Source of the DNA: Endomychus coccineus
Taxonomy: Eukaryota > Arthropoda > Insecta > Coleoptera > Endomychidae
Length of the DNA: 64,000 nt
Assembly: GCA_958510875.1 (NCBI GenBank)
Contig: OY294070.1
Coordinates: 6,076,001-6,140,000 of the forward strand
Direction of reading: 5' to 3'
The notes under the pieces were generated by a model. The model did no database searches and had not been told where the DNA came from. It worked only from the letters and a program-made list of their open reading frames with translations. Positions within the stretch are counted from its first letter, which is position 1. Every line of letters starts with the position of its first letter. Below, piece by piece: positions 12,012 through 24,700 of the stretch. The translations under genes were made by a program, and so were the position numbers.

Positions 12012-12655
12012 TTTACCAAATTTTTTTGGAACACCTTTTGAACTTTGTTCCTTAATCCTTATGCTTTCACTTGATAGATGAAACCTATTTATTTTCAAAG
12101 ATATCAATGTGGTGCTGAGGAAATTTTATTTGATGCTTTTCACCTGAAACTTGTTAAAGTATCAATAAAATAATTTGACCTTTGACCAAATATCAAAGAA
12201 TTATTTTTTGGTACTAATTGATCTCATCTGATATAATGCATTTTATTTACATTTATTAATGCATGTGCCAGTGGCGGATCCACGGAAGTTAATCAATAGA
12301 TCAATGGTCAATAAAATTATTTTCTATGCTGTAAAAAAACTCAAATTACATTAGCTATAAAAGAGAAAGAGTTCACGCTCTGGAAATTCTATACTACACA
12401 TAAGAAAGAATTACCTTTATCCTTAGCCTTACTGAGGACCTTTCAGCTTTCAAGTACTTCTGATGATGACATGGTCCTCAATACTTTAACAGTATTTTTA
12501 CTGGATGAAGGCAAATGTTTATTATGTATGGAATCAAATAAAATAACAGTTTTAGGACCCTATTTAATATAAAAAACAAATTTAAGCCATTTATCTTGTC
12601 ATTACGGTTTATTTATTGTATTCTGACTATGATAATTCAATGATGTCCTACTGGC

Positions 12656-12981
12656 CACGGTCATATATACAGATCTGGTATCTCTATGTTTGACATGAGT
12701 CTCTTACATGTCGCCAAACTCGTAGTCCCTCGCTCAGCCACCTGCTGAGTCGAAATATGTTGTCAGGATGTCAAGATTAGGCGCCATATCGTTCAAACAC
12801 GGTCGTATACGTGCCAGAGCACATCGCTCGACTCATGCGCAACCCTTTTGGTACTACGCAACAGATGACGCTTAGCGGACTCACTTCTCACATAGGAAAC
12901 AGCCTCGAGTTCCCGGACCTGTATACTGTATATACGACCGTGAAACAGCCTCTAGATTCCAGACCTGTATATACGACCGTG
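12656..12981. mobile_element. CACGGTCG-ended element, copy 1 (326 bp)
   Basis: Left end CACGGTCATATATACAG and right end CTGTATATACGACCGTG are inverted. The 8-bp direct repeat CTACTGGC flanks it exactly (12648-12655 and 12982-12989). It shares its interior (for example ACTCGTAGTCCCTCGCTCAG and GATGACGCTTAGCGGACTCA) with the copy at 17259-17947. It sits in the spacer between the divergent ACADS and RpS27 genes. No coding frame is present. The 8-bp duplication fits hAT or P superfamilies. Confidence 0.9.
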
Positions 12982-13407
12982 CTACTGGCTGATCCCGTTA
13001 AGTTTTCTCAGAGAACAACCATAAAAGACTTCTGTGGTTGCTGAGAATTAACAAGTTTCAACACGCAGGAAATTGCTTTTATTATATACCGGCAGGGGAA
13101 ATGACATGAAGTAGGTCTTATTTGAATCATATTGGAAGTGGCGAATGTATCGATATTGTTTCGAATAAAATGCAAGTTATCCTCAATAATAATGAATATT
13201 ATAGATGAAACTTACATTCGTCTCAATACCTTCTATTGAAAACGTCATCAAAATTCAATGTATACTCAGAATATCTTCATTTTAAGAGTCTGAATTATTG
13301 AATGTATTAATGTTGGCAGTAGACACTGCCATAATTGTTAGTAATTTTGTAGATGTTGTGTTGGTGTTTTTTTATCTTTAAGTGGCAAACCTACATAACG
13401 TCAAGTC

Positions 13408-13490
13408 CTTTTCCACGGTTACTAGCCGAAAGCACCACGTGCGATAGTAAGATATTTTATGCGTTAAAAGTTCTCAAATATCAGTTCAAA
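13408..13490 (+). promoter_or_regulatory. RpS27: RpS27 non-coding first exon with TOP-like start
   Basis: A pyrimidine tract TCCTTTTCC starts at 13406, as expected for the 5'-TOP initiation site of ribosomal protein genes. The exon would run to 13490, followed by the donor GTAAGT. The matching acceptor TTTCCAG ends at 13583, directly before the start codon. A CACGTG E-box lies at about 13435. The exact transcription start is inferred. Confidence 0.7.
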
Positions 13491-13583
13491 GTAAGTTTCA
13501 TCCGAAATTCGCCCAGAAAATTCGAGCATTTCATGTTTTTTAATCAATTGGGTTATTAATGATTGTTATATGTTCATTTCCAG

Positions 13584-13838
13584 ATGCCTTTAGCGGTAGA
13601 CCTTTTGCATCCTTCTGCTGACAAACAGAGGAAATCTCACAAGTTGAAGAGGTTGGTACAGCATCCCAATAGCTATTTCATGGATGTGAAATGCCCTGGA
13701 TGTTACGCTATTTCGACGATATTCTCACATGCACAATCAGCAGTTCCATGTAAGGGATGTTCAACTATTTTATGCACATCCACAGGGGGTAAGGCAAGAT
13801 TGACCGAGGGTTGCAGTTTTAGACGTAAACAACATTAA
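13584..13838 (+). CDS. RpS27: 40S ribosomal protein S27 (eS27)
   Basis: The 84-residue product has the usual family length. It starts [10 protein letters not shown], contains [20 protein letters not shown] and ends [18 protein letters not shown] four-cysteine zinc site is complete (C37, C40, C56, C59). It is a component of the small ribosomal subunit. The start follows an acceptor immediately, so the upstream exon is 5' UTR. Several positions that are normally near-invariant differ: KITTVFSHAQTVVLC in typical animals is [15 protein letters not shown] here, and CQPTGG is CTSTGG. The frame is open and the gene has an intron, so it is not a simple retrocopy, but it may be a divergent paralogue rather than the main RpS27. 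Confidence 0.93.
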   Translation: MPLAVDLLHPSADKQRKSHKLKRLVQHPNSYFMDVKCPGCYAISTIFSHAQSAVPCKGCSTILCTSTGGKARLTEGCSFRRKQH

Positions 13839-13877
13839 ACTTATATGCTTTATTATGTAATTTAATTCTTGTTTTCT

Positions 13878-13883
13878 AATAAA
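13878..13883 (+). terminator. Poly(A) signal of RpS27
   Basis: AATAAA lies 40 bp after the RpS27 stop codon, a normal distance for a ribosomal protein gene. No other gene end is nearby on this strand. Confidence 0.75.
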
Positions 13884-14118
13884 CGCTATTGGAAAACATA
13901 TTTTTGATTTACTTGTGTCGTGGAGGTGCCCGACCAAGGTGCCTAGGTTAGTATCCTTATGTGAATTTAAATAGTGAAAGTTAGAATTTTAAGTGAATTT
14001 CTGTAAAGTTTAAGTACAAATTTGATTCATTCTAATATTGGTACTTCACTTATATGATCTTATTGGTATATCTTTCATGATCTTGCACAATATTGTAAAA
14101 TTAATTCTTTAGGTTATA

Positions 14119-16093
14119 CAGGGTGTATCTAAATAACACCGAAAAAATTAAAGGGGTGATTCTGTGATGAAAATTAATGTGAGTGTTTAGTATAAAATTT
14201 TTTGAAAAAACCCTCCCCGGAAAAGTTACACCCCTTCGAAAATTAAAAAAAAAAATGGTTTTTCTTTTTCATTTTCCCTGTATATCAAGCTAAAGACACG
14301 AAACTTGGTAAACATTATCTGTCAATAAGAGTACACTTTTTGAAATTTTTTCAACCCTGAAGTATGCTTAGAAGGGGTTGATTATTTCAACCCCTAAGAT
14401 ATTTTTTCTTACAACTTTTTTTTAGATGAAAATTTTTTCTTTAAAAAAGTATGACTGAAAAGCCCAATTCATTGACTAACTTTTTTAACTCCACAAGTTT
14501 TTTCTAAAACTTGAGCATTTATGAGAAAAAAATAAATAAGCTCATGTAAAATAGCATTTTATTAAACAACAGCCAACCAAATTATGATTATGATTATGAG
14601 ACTTCTACAACTAAAAACAAAAGTGAACAAACAATGAACAAAAACCGGTCGAATATCGACAATACAATTATAATAAATGTTGAAAATGACCGCCTTCAGC
14701 GTCAATACAAGCATCTAGCCTTTTCCTCATAGATTTGCGTATACGATGAAATATTCCTGGAGAATTTCTTATAGTTTCACACCCTGCCACAATGCGGTTT
14801 CGCAGATCATCGATATTTTCAACTGGGTTTGTGTATATCAAAGATTTCAGATATCCCCATATGCAAAAATCCAAAGGATTAAGGTCAGGGGAGCGGGCTA
14901 GCCAGTTTACAGGTCCTCCTCGACCTATCCATTGATTGGCATACACCTCATCCAGGTGAGTTCTTGCAAGTATACTAAAATGAGCTGGTGCACCATCGTG
15001 CATAAACCATGAATGTTGCCTAATTTGAATGGGAACCTCTTCAAGAAGAACAGGTAATTCTTAAAGGAGATGACAATATGCTTCACCATTTAATCGTAGC
15101 GGAAGAAAATGGGGACCAATTAAATGATTATCAATAATTCCGAGCCACACGTTTAATGAAAATTTATACTGATGATACGGTATGGCTTACATGTAGGACA
15201 CGAGCTATTTTCCTGGTACTAGTTTCTGGGAATTCTTCAATTGAATTAAGTACGGCTTCTTCTACAGCTGCAGTTCTAACTTCTCTAGTACGACCAGAAT
15301 CATAACTTCTTTTTTCAAAATTACCACGTTCCCGCAAGCGTCGGTGAATAGTTGTGAACGTAGTATGATGGGGTAGTCTACGCTGTGGGTACTGTTCAGC
15401 ATAAAGTCTTTGCGCTTCCAATGAATTACCGTTAGCACGACCGTATGTAAAATGCATATCTGCCATTTCCAAATTCGAATATGCATTCATATTTTCAATC
15501 AACTAATATTTCCTACAATACACAATCATAAAACTTGTGAAACAATAAGATGGGTGACAGAAAATGACACTACACAATCCTAGTATCAGTATTAGTGTTT
15601 TTATGCAAAGCACAGGCCACTAGACTTGACGCAAAATACACTCGCGTTAGCTCATCTTTTTGAAAATGCATTGCATTAGATTTTTTTTCTCGTAAATGCT
15701 CAAGTTTTAGAAAAAACTTGTAGAGTTAAAAAAGTTAGTCAATGAATTGGGCTTTTCAGTCATACTTTTTTAAAGAAAAAATTTTCATCTAAAAAAAAGT
15801 TGTAAGAAAAAATATCTTAGGGGTTGAAATAATCAACCCCTTCTAAGCATACTTCAGGGTTGAAAAAATTTCAAAAAGTGTACTCTTATTGACAGATAAT
15901 GTTTACCAAGTTTCGTGACTAGCTTGATATACAGGGAAAATGAAAAAGAAAAACCATTTTTTTTTTTAATTTTCGAAGGGGTGTAACTTTTCCGGGGAGG
16001 GTTTTTTCAAAAAAATTTATACCAAACACTCACATTAATTTTCATCACAGAATCACCCCTTTAATTTTTTCGGTGTTATTTAGATACACCCTG
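14119..16093. mobile_element. CAGGG-ended Tc1/mariner-like element 1
   Basis: TA (14117-14118, 16094-16095) flanks CAGGGTGTATCTAAATAAC and its inverse. The inverted repeats are about 410 bp each (14119-14530 and 15686-16093) and almost identical. They enclose a minus-strand transposase gene with an internal deletion. The near identity of the long arms suggests fairly recent activity or arm homogenisation. Confidence 0.93.
14668..15502 (-). pseudogene. Transposase of element 1, internally deleted
   Basis: The N-terminal part (15164-15502) contains YSNLEMADMHFTYGRANGNS and YPQRRLPHHTTFTTIHRRLR, a helix-turn-helix DNA-binding region. The C-terminal part (14668 to about 15160) contains NVWLGIIDNHLIGP, then FMHDGAPAHFS, then RSPDLNPLDFCIWGYLKS. 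The second and third catalytic aspartates (HDG and SPD) have 36 residues between them. The segment expected to hold the first catalytic aspartate is missing at about 15160, where the two frames meet. A stop and frame change follow. It is thus a deletion derivative that would need transposase from elsewhere. Confidence 0.85.
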
Positions 16094-16095
16094 TA

Positions 16096-17089
16096 TAGCA
16101 ATTTCAATAATGTTATAATGTTTCAAGACATTGTGAAAATAAGTTTGATCAAGCTTAAGAAACATTGGTACCTACAAAAAACTAAATTTAGTTCTGCAAA
16201 TGCTTAATGTAACATATTTTAGATTCCTATTGCCAAAAAGGGTTTGTAATACCCTTGAAACAAATATCTAGTTCAACAGTTTCATATGAAATTTAAAAGT
16301 TTGACCCACTTTTTTTTAATCTGCATTGCACTATATTGTATTCTCAAATAGTAAATAAATTATTTTGTAAAAATATATTTTCCGTGATAATTGGTGTCAC
16401 TTGAAATGTCTATTTTCATAAAGCATTAGTTGATAAATTCATGAGTTGGATCTTGTTTATTTAAAAATTGAAGTAACAACTCAAGGTTTTTGTAATTAAT
16501 CTAGATATAAAAATATATTAAGGGTTATTTCAAGTTGCAAATATGATTTTGCAACTTTATTCATTAAGTCTGGGAAGTAACTTCAAAGTCAAACAGTTCG
16601 TATGATTGTTACAATACATTTCACAAGACAGTTTCCAACCATCAGTTCCAATATTAATTTGCCTTTGACTAGAAGAAGTGTAACACATAACTTGAAGTAA
16701 TACTTGGATAAGAACATCTTATAAGTAAGTATATTGTTATAATTTCATCTTTCTCAACGTAAAAGTATATCACTTTCAATAAAATTGAAAGTGAAGAACG
16801 GTATTTACAATTGAGATGGCATTTATCTAAATCAAAAAGAATCAGTCATTATATGATGAAAGTCTATTATAAACTGAAATAAAATAACTATTAAAAATTT
16901 GTTTTTCACTACATTAAACGAAACTAATTTTTCAAACAGATATTACAAAATTTTTGTAGTATCTTTTTCACAATAATGAACAATTTTGTTGTTACCTAAA
17001 TGAAATAATCCTTGATGAACTTGCAAATCGAGTTACATTGCATCTCCCCTAGATTATTTTCAAATTCTACATGTGTAGTTTGTAATAAT
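16096..17089. other. AT-rich intergenic DNA, nothing recognised
   Basis: No open frame of note, no repeat with a partner in the window, and no RNA gene signature. Confidence 0.5.
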
Positions 17090-18426
17090 GATTTCTTCTA
17101 CATCAGTTTGCCTACCCAAATTTATATAAAAAAGTCTATAATAGAAAAGTAGAAATGAAACTAAAAATTTTATGAATTAATTTCCATGAATTTTTTCAAT
17201 TACATAAGTTTGTCTACCTATCGAGAGATGGCGTTACACCCATAAAATGTGATTACTTCACGGTCGTATATACAGGTCTGGGAACTCTATGTTTAATATG
17301 AGTCTCTTAGATGTCACCAAACTCGTAGTCCCTCGCTCAGCCACCAGCTGGCGCATGGATCGAAATATGTTGTCAGGATCACGGTCATACATACAGGTCT
17401 GGGGACCTGTTTGACATGGGTCTCTTACGCGTCGCCAAACTCGTAGTCCCTCGCTCAGCCACTAGTTAGCGCTTGGATCGAAGTGGTAAAACGATTTCTT
17501 TCCGGAACCGCAAGTAGTGTTACTATTCCGATTTGAGAGAGGAATAGAACTGTTACTCTTGTCAAAATGTATTACTCACCTTGAAAATAACTTCCCCTTT
17601 TTCGTTATACATGCTCGCACACATAAGAGACCTCGTTAAAACGATTTCTATCCGGAATCGCAAGCATCCACTTTTTTCGCATTTCCGCATCTTTCGGCAC
17701 TTTAAAAACAGAAGTTTCTTGCTTTACACTTTTGTACTCCGTTTTGCATTTCGGCACAATGCACGATTCCGTAATTTGTTTCTAAAAACGCAGGTATTCC
17801 TTGTGTTTACATGTCAAGTATGACAGTTGTCAGAGAATTCCGACTCATGCGACACCCTTTTGGTACTACGCCACAGATGACGCTTAGCGGACTCACTTCT
17901 CACATAGGAAACAGCCTCGACTCCCCAGACCTGTATATACGACCGTGGATTACTTCATTTGATCTACACAGTCGCTACTTATTGATGAATATAGACAGCA
18001 AAATAACTTTGGATAAGCTCACGTACTCCCTCGTTATCCTTCCGGTGTGTTCAAGTTCAAATCCGGAAAATCACAAGGTACTTTTAATCTCAAATTATGT
18101 AAAATTGTAAGTCTGATTTCTTCTACATAAGTTTCCCTACCGAAATTTAGATGAAAAATGAGTCGTTTATAATAGAAGTGAAATTAAAAATTTTATAAAA
18201 TAGTTTCTATGAATTTTTTCAATTACATAAGTTTGTCTACCTATCGAGAGATGGCGTTACACCCATAAAATATGATTACTACACTTTCACTACTTATTGA
18301 TGAATGTAGACAGCAAAATAGCTTTGGATACGCTCACATACTCCCTCGTTATCCTTCCGGTGTGTTCAAGTTCAAATCCGAAAAATCACCACATACTTTT
18401 AATCTCAAATTATGTAAAATTGTAAG
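17090..18426. repeat. Tandem duplication of about 315 bp, one unit interrupted
   Basis: Unit A is 17090-17258 plus 17956-18111. Unit B is 18112-18426. Both contain TTGTCTACCTATCGAGAGAT, CATAAAATRTGATTACT and CTCCCTCGTTATCCTTCCGG. The transposon at 17259-17947 splits unit A only, so unit B serves as the empty-site reference. Confidence 0.9.
17259..17947. mobile_element. CACGGTCG-ended element, copy 2 (689 bp)
   Basis: Ends are CACGGTCGTATATACAGG and its exact inverse. The 8-bp direct repeat GATTACTT flanks it (17251-17258 and 17948-17955). A second left terminus starts at about 17380 (CACGGTCATACATACAGG), so one copy appears to have inserted into, or been duplicated within, another. Two internal direct repeats of TAAAACGATTTCTWTCCGGA occur near 17488 and 17637. 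No transposase is encoded. Confidence 0.92.
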
Positions 18427-18755
18427 CCCTCAAGATTGATTGAAAATATGATTTGAGAATAATTTTTATTGTTTAAAGTTGCTGGAATGTGAGAAAAAAA
18501 TTGTACTTACCACTCATTGCAAAAAATAGTTCAAAAATGTTTATAATTCCCCTCTAACCAAGTTAGGCTTGCATATATTAAATATTTGACTTATAATTCG
18601 ATTTATTTCCGGAATGGCCCAATTATACAAAATGTGCTGTTCGAACGAGTTACTTTCGTTCGATATAGCCGAAGTGAACCTACTTTTCACCGAATCGAGA
18701 ACATTAAGGCAAATCCTACGATAAAAGTCCACTGGAAGGTTTAGGTTCTTAAATA

Positions 18756-18840
18756 TAAATTTTCGGGAAATAGGTCACACTAACATATGCCTATTATTTT
18801 CGTATTTACTTACGTTTCGGTCTCACGACCATCATCAGCC
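18756..18840 (-). ncRNA. Hammerhead-ribozyme-like motif, copy 1
   Basis: On the minus strand the order is CTGATGA, T, a stem-loop GGTC-GTGA-GACC, then GAAAC and GTAAGTAAATAC. This is the order of a hammerhead core (CUGAUGA, stem II, GAAA, stem III). An extra T sits between the core and stem II, and the expected UH cleavage step after stem III is not clean. A homologous copy is at 32185-32257. Such motifs are known at the termini of Penelope-like retroelements. The call is a hypothesis, and the copy may be inactive. Confidence 0.35.
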
Positions 18841-18859
18841 TGGATCAGGAATCGTTATT

Positions 18860-21355
18860 AATGGTTTAGATTCTGTATGAGCAAAATATATGTTCTGTCC
18901 AAATCATTTTATTATAACCATGAAAATATCAAATAAAAATACGAAGATACTTGTCATGACATTTTTATTATAACTGTATATAATAATTTTTTAAATAATT
19001 CCATAACAATCAAATTAAATACTCTAAAATTATATCACAACTAAAACATAGCCAACTACCATTGACAAAATTTACACAAAATTAAAGGTCAAAACAAAAT
19101 TCAGAACACACTTTTTTTTTAGTTTTTATCTAAATATCTTTACAACTATTTTTTTTTTGACAATAATAGCAAAATATATTTTTCATTTTGAGTTAAGTGT
19201 ATAAATTCTATCAAGATGAATAACCTGGTTTTTATTCAACTAATCCATCAAAAATAAATGAAAATTGTAAAATTAAATGAAAAAATTTATTAAAAGTGCT
19301 TGAAGTATAAATTCACAAGAAAAATTATACAACTTGACATCTAAAAAATACACGTTCTTCCTTCCCCTCTATATTTTTAAATGTTTGCAACGTTTTGAAG
19401 CAACTCTATAACAAAATGAACAAAACAATTATTATGAGTTAACTTCCAATAAACTTTCACAGGGTCATTTTCAAAAAGAAAATAAGAATAAATTCGTATA
19501 CGAAAATATTCCTTTAATTGGCAATAGAAAATGTTAATTAACAATTCATAGTATGGAGTTCCTGAAGAATTTTTAATTCAACATGAAATGTGGAATCAGT
19601 AAAAAAATTTCATTTCATGAAATTGATAACATTTCTTATTTAAAATATTAAATGTTATTTATTGTCATATTTTATCAATTTTAATGACAGATTCAAAAAT
19701 TTTCATATGTAAATGAAATTATTATTATCTTTTTTTTGATCATATTTAATCATAATTTCTAGCTCTATTTTGAGTTTAATTGAAAAAAAAAACAGAATGA
19801 GATTCATTTGATGAGCAAATTGAATTATGAGGACTCTTAAAAATGTAGAGAAGAATGAATCAAATTATTTTATTTCCCAAGCAAAGTGAATAAAAAAATA
19901 TAGCAAAATAAATAATTCTAATGACGTCATCCGGGTAAGTACATTTTTGCATCTTGTTCAAATGGGTTTTGAAAAATCTAGGAAATATTTAAACAGTGAA
20001 ATATGAGATAACTATTAATGAGAATAAACATTTGGTAGGTTTGATTCTGGAAGAAAAGTTGTAAAATAGAAAATAAAATGGAATATTTAATTAAAATGTT
20101 CCAATATCAACATTAATTACTTTGATACCAAATACAAAAAATCCTCATCTCAATTTCAGCTTTCAACTATTTAAAATAGTTTTTGTGCCATAGAAAACAA
20201 AAACAAGAATTTATCAACAATTTTAGATTCAGCATCTTCAACAAAATGAAATTTTGATAAAATTGCGATATCCTAGAATTTTTGGGAAACTTTTCAATAA
20301 AAATCAATCATTTTGACTTTGGTTCATCTTTCTACCACAATTCAACTATTTATTTATTGTTATTTGTGATGATTCACAATATTTATTTGTACCATAATTC
20401 ACAACTTAGGTTGGAAAGATTCAGTCAAAAGTAATGCAAACAACATTAGTTTCAAACATGGTTATCAGATATTGGAAGATTTGATCGTTGAATGACGGAT
20501 TTTATAAAGAGAACAACCCTGTATATCTCAAGAACATTAAACCTTGACAGTTATTGATGAAACCATCAATTGTTTAGCAATATGGACAGTTTCCCGAGGT
20601 CTTAGAATCAGTTGAAACATTTAAATGTGTTTTAAGTTCACGTGGGTTTTTTTGTCTGACAAATTTTGTCAAAACACTTCCTTTCTCAAAGATTTTACTT
20701 CAAAAACAAAAAGGATAATACAAAATTGTACCTTCAATATTGGGAGGCGAAATTTGTCTAACAGGATTTCCCACTATTCAAACCAATAATTGAGGGAAAA
20801 GACAAAATATGCAGTCACTTACACGCCTCACTATAAAATCGCTTCCAACGACGTTTTTTTAGGTTAGGTTTCCGATTACAGAGGAAGACAACAAACGCTA
20901 TCATAAAACAAAAGAAATATTCACAGCACAGCTTACATGAATAACTAAAACTAAAGAGGAGTTGATTGAAATTAAAAATTAAGTAAGAACTTCAATGACA
21001 TTTACTAACATTTACTTCATATAACTACATATAAATACCTTAATATAGAAAGTACAATAAACTTTATTTTGCGATTGTGTTTTATACATTCCCCTGTCCA
21101 AAAATAAATCGCTAAAAATTGAACTAACTTTGGTAATACCATCAAAATGTTTGTGAGGGATTGAAAATTTCCGTTCAACAGAAAAAAAATATTACATTCT
21201 GTCGGCAATCAATTAAATACTCTTTTCTTGAAATTGAATAATGCAACGAATATCAATACAAACACCGTAAACAACCTGTACATTTTATTCATCTACATTT
21301 ACTTCGATCTTATTTAATCTTCACAATAAAAAAATACTAATGTTCCATTTTCAAA
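18860..21355. other. AT-rich flank downstream of AdipoR
   Basis: No coding frame is supported. Part of the right side (21000 onward) may be 3' UTR of the minus-strand adiponectin receptor, since TTTATT (a minus-strand poly(A) signal) occurs at about 21062. Confidence 0.4.
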
Positions 21356-21542
21356 GCTGCAGAGTATATACAATATATTCCGAAACCGCATTTCTCGACT
21401 GACTGGATTTTCTTGAAACAGTTGGACCCAAATGGTATCTAATAGGCTCAAACTGTCTATTTTTTTGCATGTAGTGCAGTTTTAGACAATAACGACAGTC
21501 TAAAATGTGGACTAAATGTGCGCACGATATATACTCTGCAGC
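21356..21542. repeat. 15-bp perfect inverted repeat enclosing 157 bp
   Basis: GCTGCAGAGTATATA at 21356-21370 is exactly inverted at 21528-21542. It lies 210-400 bp downstream of the AdipoR stop, so it may be within the 3' UTR. It could be a tiny transposon or an RNA stem. No target duplication is evident. Confidence 0.6.
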
Positions 21543-21751
21543 AATGAAATGAGTATTCCACGCAGAATCATTTGAGATTCCTTTGTTTCTTCGTTAATTT
21601 TGGTTTCATTCCAATTCTAGAATAATAAATCATTCAAATTTACCAGCGAATTTATCATCATCATAATGATTGCAACCAAATTAATATGCGACAAGGTAAA
21701 TACTTTTTTCTTAATCACCGAAATTTCCAACTCCAAACGTTTCTAATATTT

Positions 21752-24700
21752 TCAATAAATCGAGGCGTCGGGCATTTCACACTGTCCTATGGTGACTCTA
21801 TGCATCGCCATCTCCGAAATACCGTGATAATGAACCAATGCGCCGCCCAAAACGAACACGTGGAATATCTGATGAGAATGCAACCAGATATCGAATTTGC
21901 CCGGGAACCAACGTTCGGGCACCCGCAAGGCGTACAACATGGCCCCTATTATGTACAACAATCCCATCAAGATCAACCAGCCGAGCGATTTCTGGCTAAC
22001 GTTGTTGAACCAACCTTCCACTATACCGTAGTGTATCGCCGGCACGATCCCGCTTAAGCCGAAGGTCATGAAAACGGCCGCTCTGAAAGGTCTCCATCCG
22101 GATTCCGAGAACTTATCCCATAGACTGACCATGATGCTCGTGATGCCGAGTGCACAAACGACGGACAGATAGACTACTTTGGGCCTGAAGTGACAATAGA
22201 AACCGTAGTAGAGCCAAGGGACGAACGAACCCATAATCAGGAGGGCTATGCCGCAGTAATCCAGTTTCGAAAATAGTTTGCCGATGAATTGGGAGTGACA
22301 GTTGACGGTATGAAACATAAAAGAGAAACCGAGACAGATGATGGCGCCGAGGAAGAAGGCGCCGAAGACGATCTTCTCCTGCACCTCGATCTCGAGGGAG
22401 GAACTCATGAGGAAATAAGTGGCGATACCTGAAAATAAAAAGAAAAGTGAAACATTATTAAGTAATTGTTGGTTTGAGTTGTTCAGTCATTCTCAAAATT
22501 CAAATGAAACTTGTGAATATTTTTATCATCATCGTCAGTCGGGAAGAGGTGACCCCTTGAAGTGCGTAGGTTGCCGGACTGGGTTCATTGTGTATCCTAT
22601 TCTAATCTAGCAGGTTTGTGGCCCGCCAGAAACCCAGAATTTTGCTGACGCCGGCTTTCGTTAGTCCCCGGGGAGCAGCTCTGCTTTACCGAAGTAACGA
22701 TACCTGAGGGATACCAAAGCTAGGCTTTCCAACAGGATGCGAGAGGCAGTTTCTCCGCCTCCCGAAGGGACATCTACGATGCCCATAAGATGAGGATTCC
22801 TGTGATCTTAACGTCCCTCCTATTAAGAGATAGGAGTTCTATTGAGTCTGGGCGCAGGATCTTTGATAAAAAGGTTGGTCTGTCTCGTGCTTGGCGAGTT
22901 CTGCCACAACTCCGACAACTGTTTGTTGTTGTTAGCCCTGGCTAATTCAGGCAAGAGCTGCTTTGCACACTTTCATCACTCTTGATGCGACTTTAGAGCA
23001 CTTAAGACCTCCCGGAGCCAAAGGTTTCATCGAAAATCATTACAGCTACAACCCGTCATTGACTGGATGGTACGTTTCGTTTCAACAGCAAAAGCAAAAA
23101 CAGATCTCAGTTGAAACAGAAGAGAGAGAGAAATTACGAATTTTAATTCGAAGAAGAAGGTGTTGATGCTTCAAGGTTTTTACGTGCTTGAAACAACAAC
23201 ACCCAACCAATTCGGTGTATGTGGTTAGAAAAATAGCAATCAGTGGTAATCAAAATGTTCAAACTCACCTATAAAGGCAACACATCCCAGTAGATGTGTC
23301 CATATATTGGCAGTTTCCGTGTGCAACCTAAATATGCTCTTGAAACACGCCCTGAAGCTGGGCAAAGGGGGCCGATGACCGAATATCAGGAAGTCGTTAT
23401 CCTGCAGCCAGGCCGGTAGATTTCGGAAATGGCAAACCGACCATCCGGCTTGTATCATCTTCCGGACCACGTGTTCCGCCTGTGACGCGGCGTTATGCGC
23501 CAGCGCGGAAAGGTCCAGTTCATCGCCTGCAAACGGATCGAATCGTTTATTAATATATTATAATAATCATAATAATAAATTGCTTTCATTGTGTAGAAAG
23601 TAAACGAAAATACAATGTAAAAAAGAGAGATGCGAAGTTTAGCTTATGCTACTCATACTTAACCTCCAACAAAAATAAAATAAAGAGACTCAAAAGAAAG
23701 TATAAATTTACTTATCGAATTTTGAACTACCAAGAAAAAAGGGATAAAATAATAATCTAAGTTTATTACAGAGACCAAAAACAAATCTACAAAAATAATT
23801 TTGAATTTTTTGAAGGCGATATTTAGTAGTTTGAAGCAAGCAAGGGAAACACAAAACTAAGCCGTAGTTCAGGATAGATAACACTAAACATTCACAAAGT
23901 TTTTTCCTCAAACTTAATAATTTCCTATGCTTATATAACTGTCTTAAGACAAAGTAGGACTTTTTAACCAATAGCGTTATATACTCCTCGAAGGGTAGTT
24001 TGCAGTCAAATATCGCTCCAAGATTCCTAGCACTATTTGAAGCTTTCAGAACCTGGCTCCGAATCTTAAGCCGCATATCAGTATCTTCCTCCGCATCAGC
24101 CATCAGACCAGAATTAAAGATAATGTGACAGCATTTGCTCGGATTCAAAGTCAGATTGTGTTTGAGTACTTTTTCGAGGACATGAGATCGTCATTAATAA
24201 GATTAGATGCATCCTCAGATTTAGATGGGTCATATGAAAGATGCAGCTGAGTGTCATCAGTAAAAGAATGTATACTGACATATTTAACAGAAGACTGTAT
24301 GTCGAAGGCATGAGATATAGAGCTGGGCCTAATACCAACCCTTGTGGCATCCCGGACGTTACCTCTAAAGCGTCCGACAACTCACCGTTGAGCTCAATCC
24401 TCTGAGATCGATTATTAAGAGCGGAAGAATCCCACCGCCGTATGATCTAAGCCGAGAAATTCAAGTTTGGCAATTGCAAGATCGTGGTCAATACTGTCAA
24501 AAGCCTTTGAGTAATCAAGGAGAACTAGAAAAATAACCCAACCCTTATGAATTTATGATATCGCCAGCAAGTTTGAGAAGTGCCGTAATAGGACTGAAAC
24601 CTTTACGGAAACCAGATTGATGATTAGGGATAATATCGTTTTAAACAACATAATCATATACTTGTTTCGCTACTTTTTCAAATAGATCATTTAAAGATTC

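Larger units (their letters stand above)
8700..12400. repeat. Right copy of the tandem gene duplication
   Basis: This is the partner of about 300-3560. It includes dehydrogenase exons 1-5, their introns and the 5' flank. The 3' exons 6 and 7 (7058-8431) lie outside the duplicated block, which explains why the left copy lacks them in this window. Confidence 0.85.

Noticed and set aside
18541..18732. 63-codon minus-strand frame
   Set aside because: No recognised domain, no splice partner, and it adjoins a repetitive element. Not enough to call a gene.
21686..22057. 123-codon plus-strand frame
   Set aside because: Antisense shadow of the last AdipoR exon.
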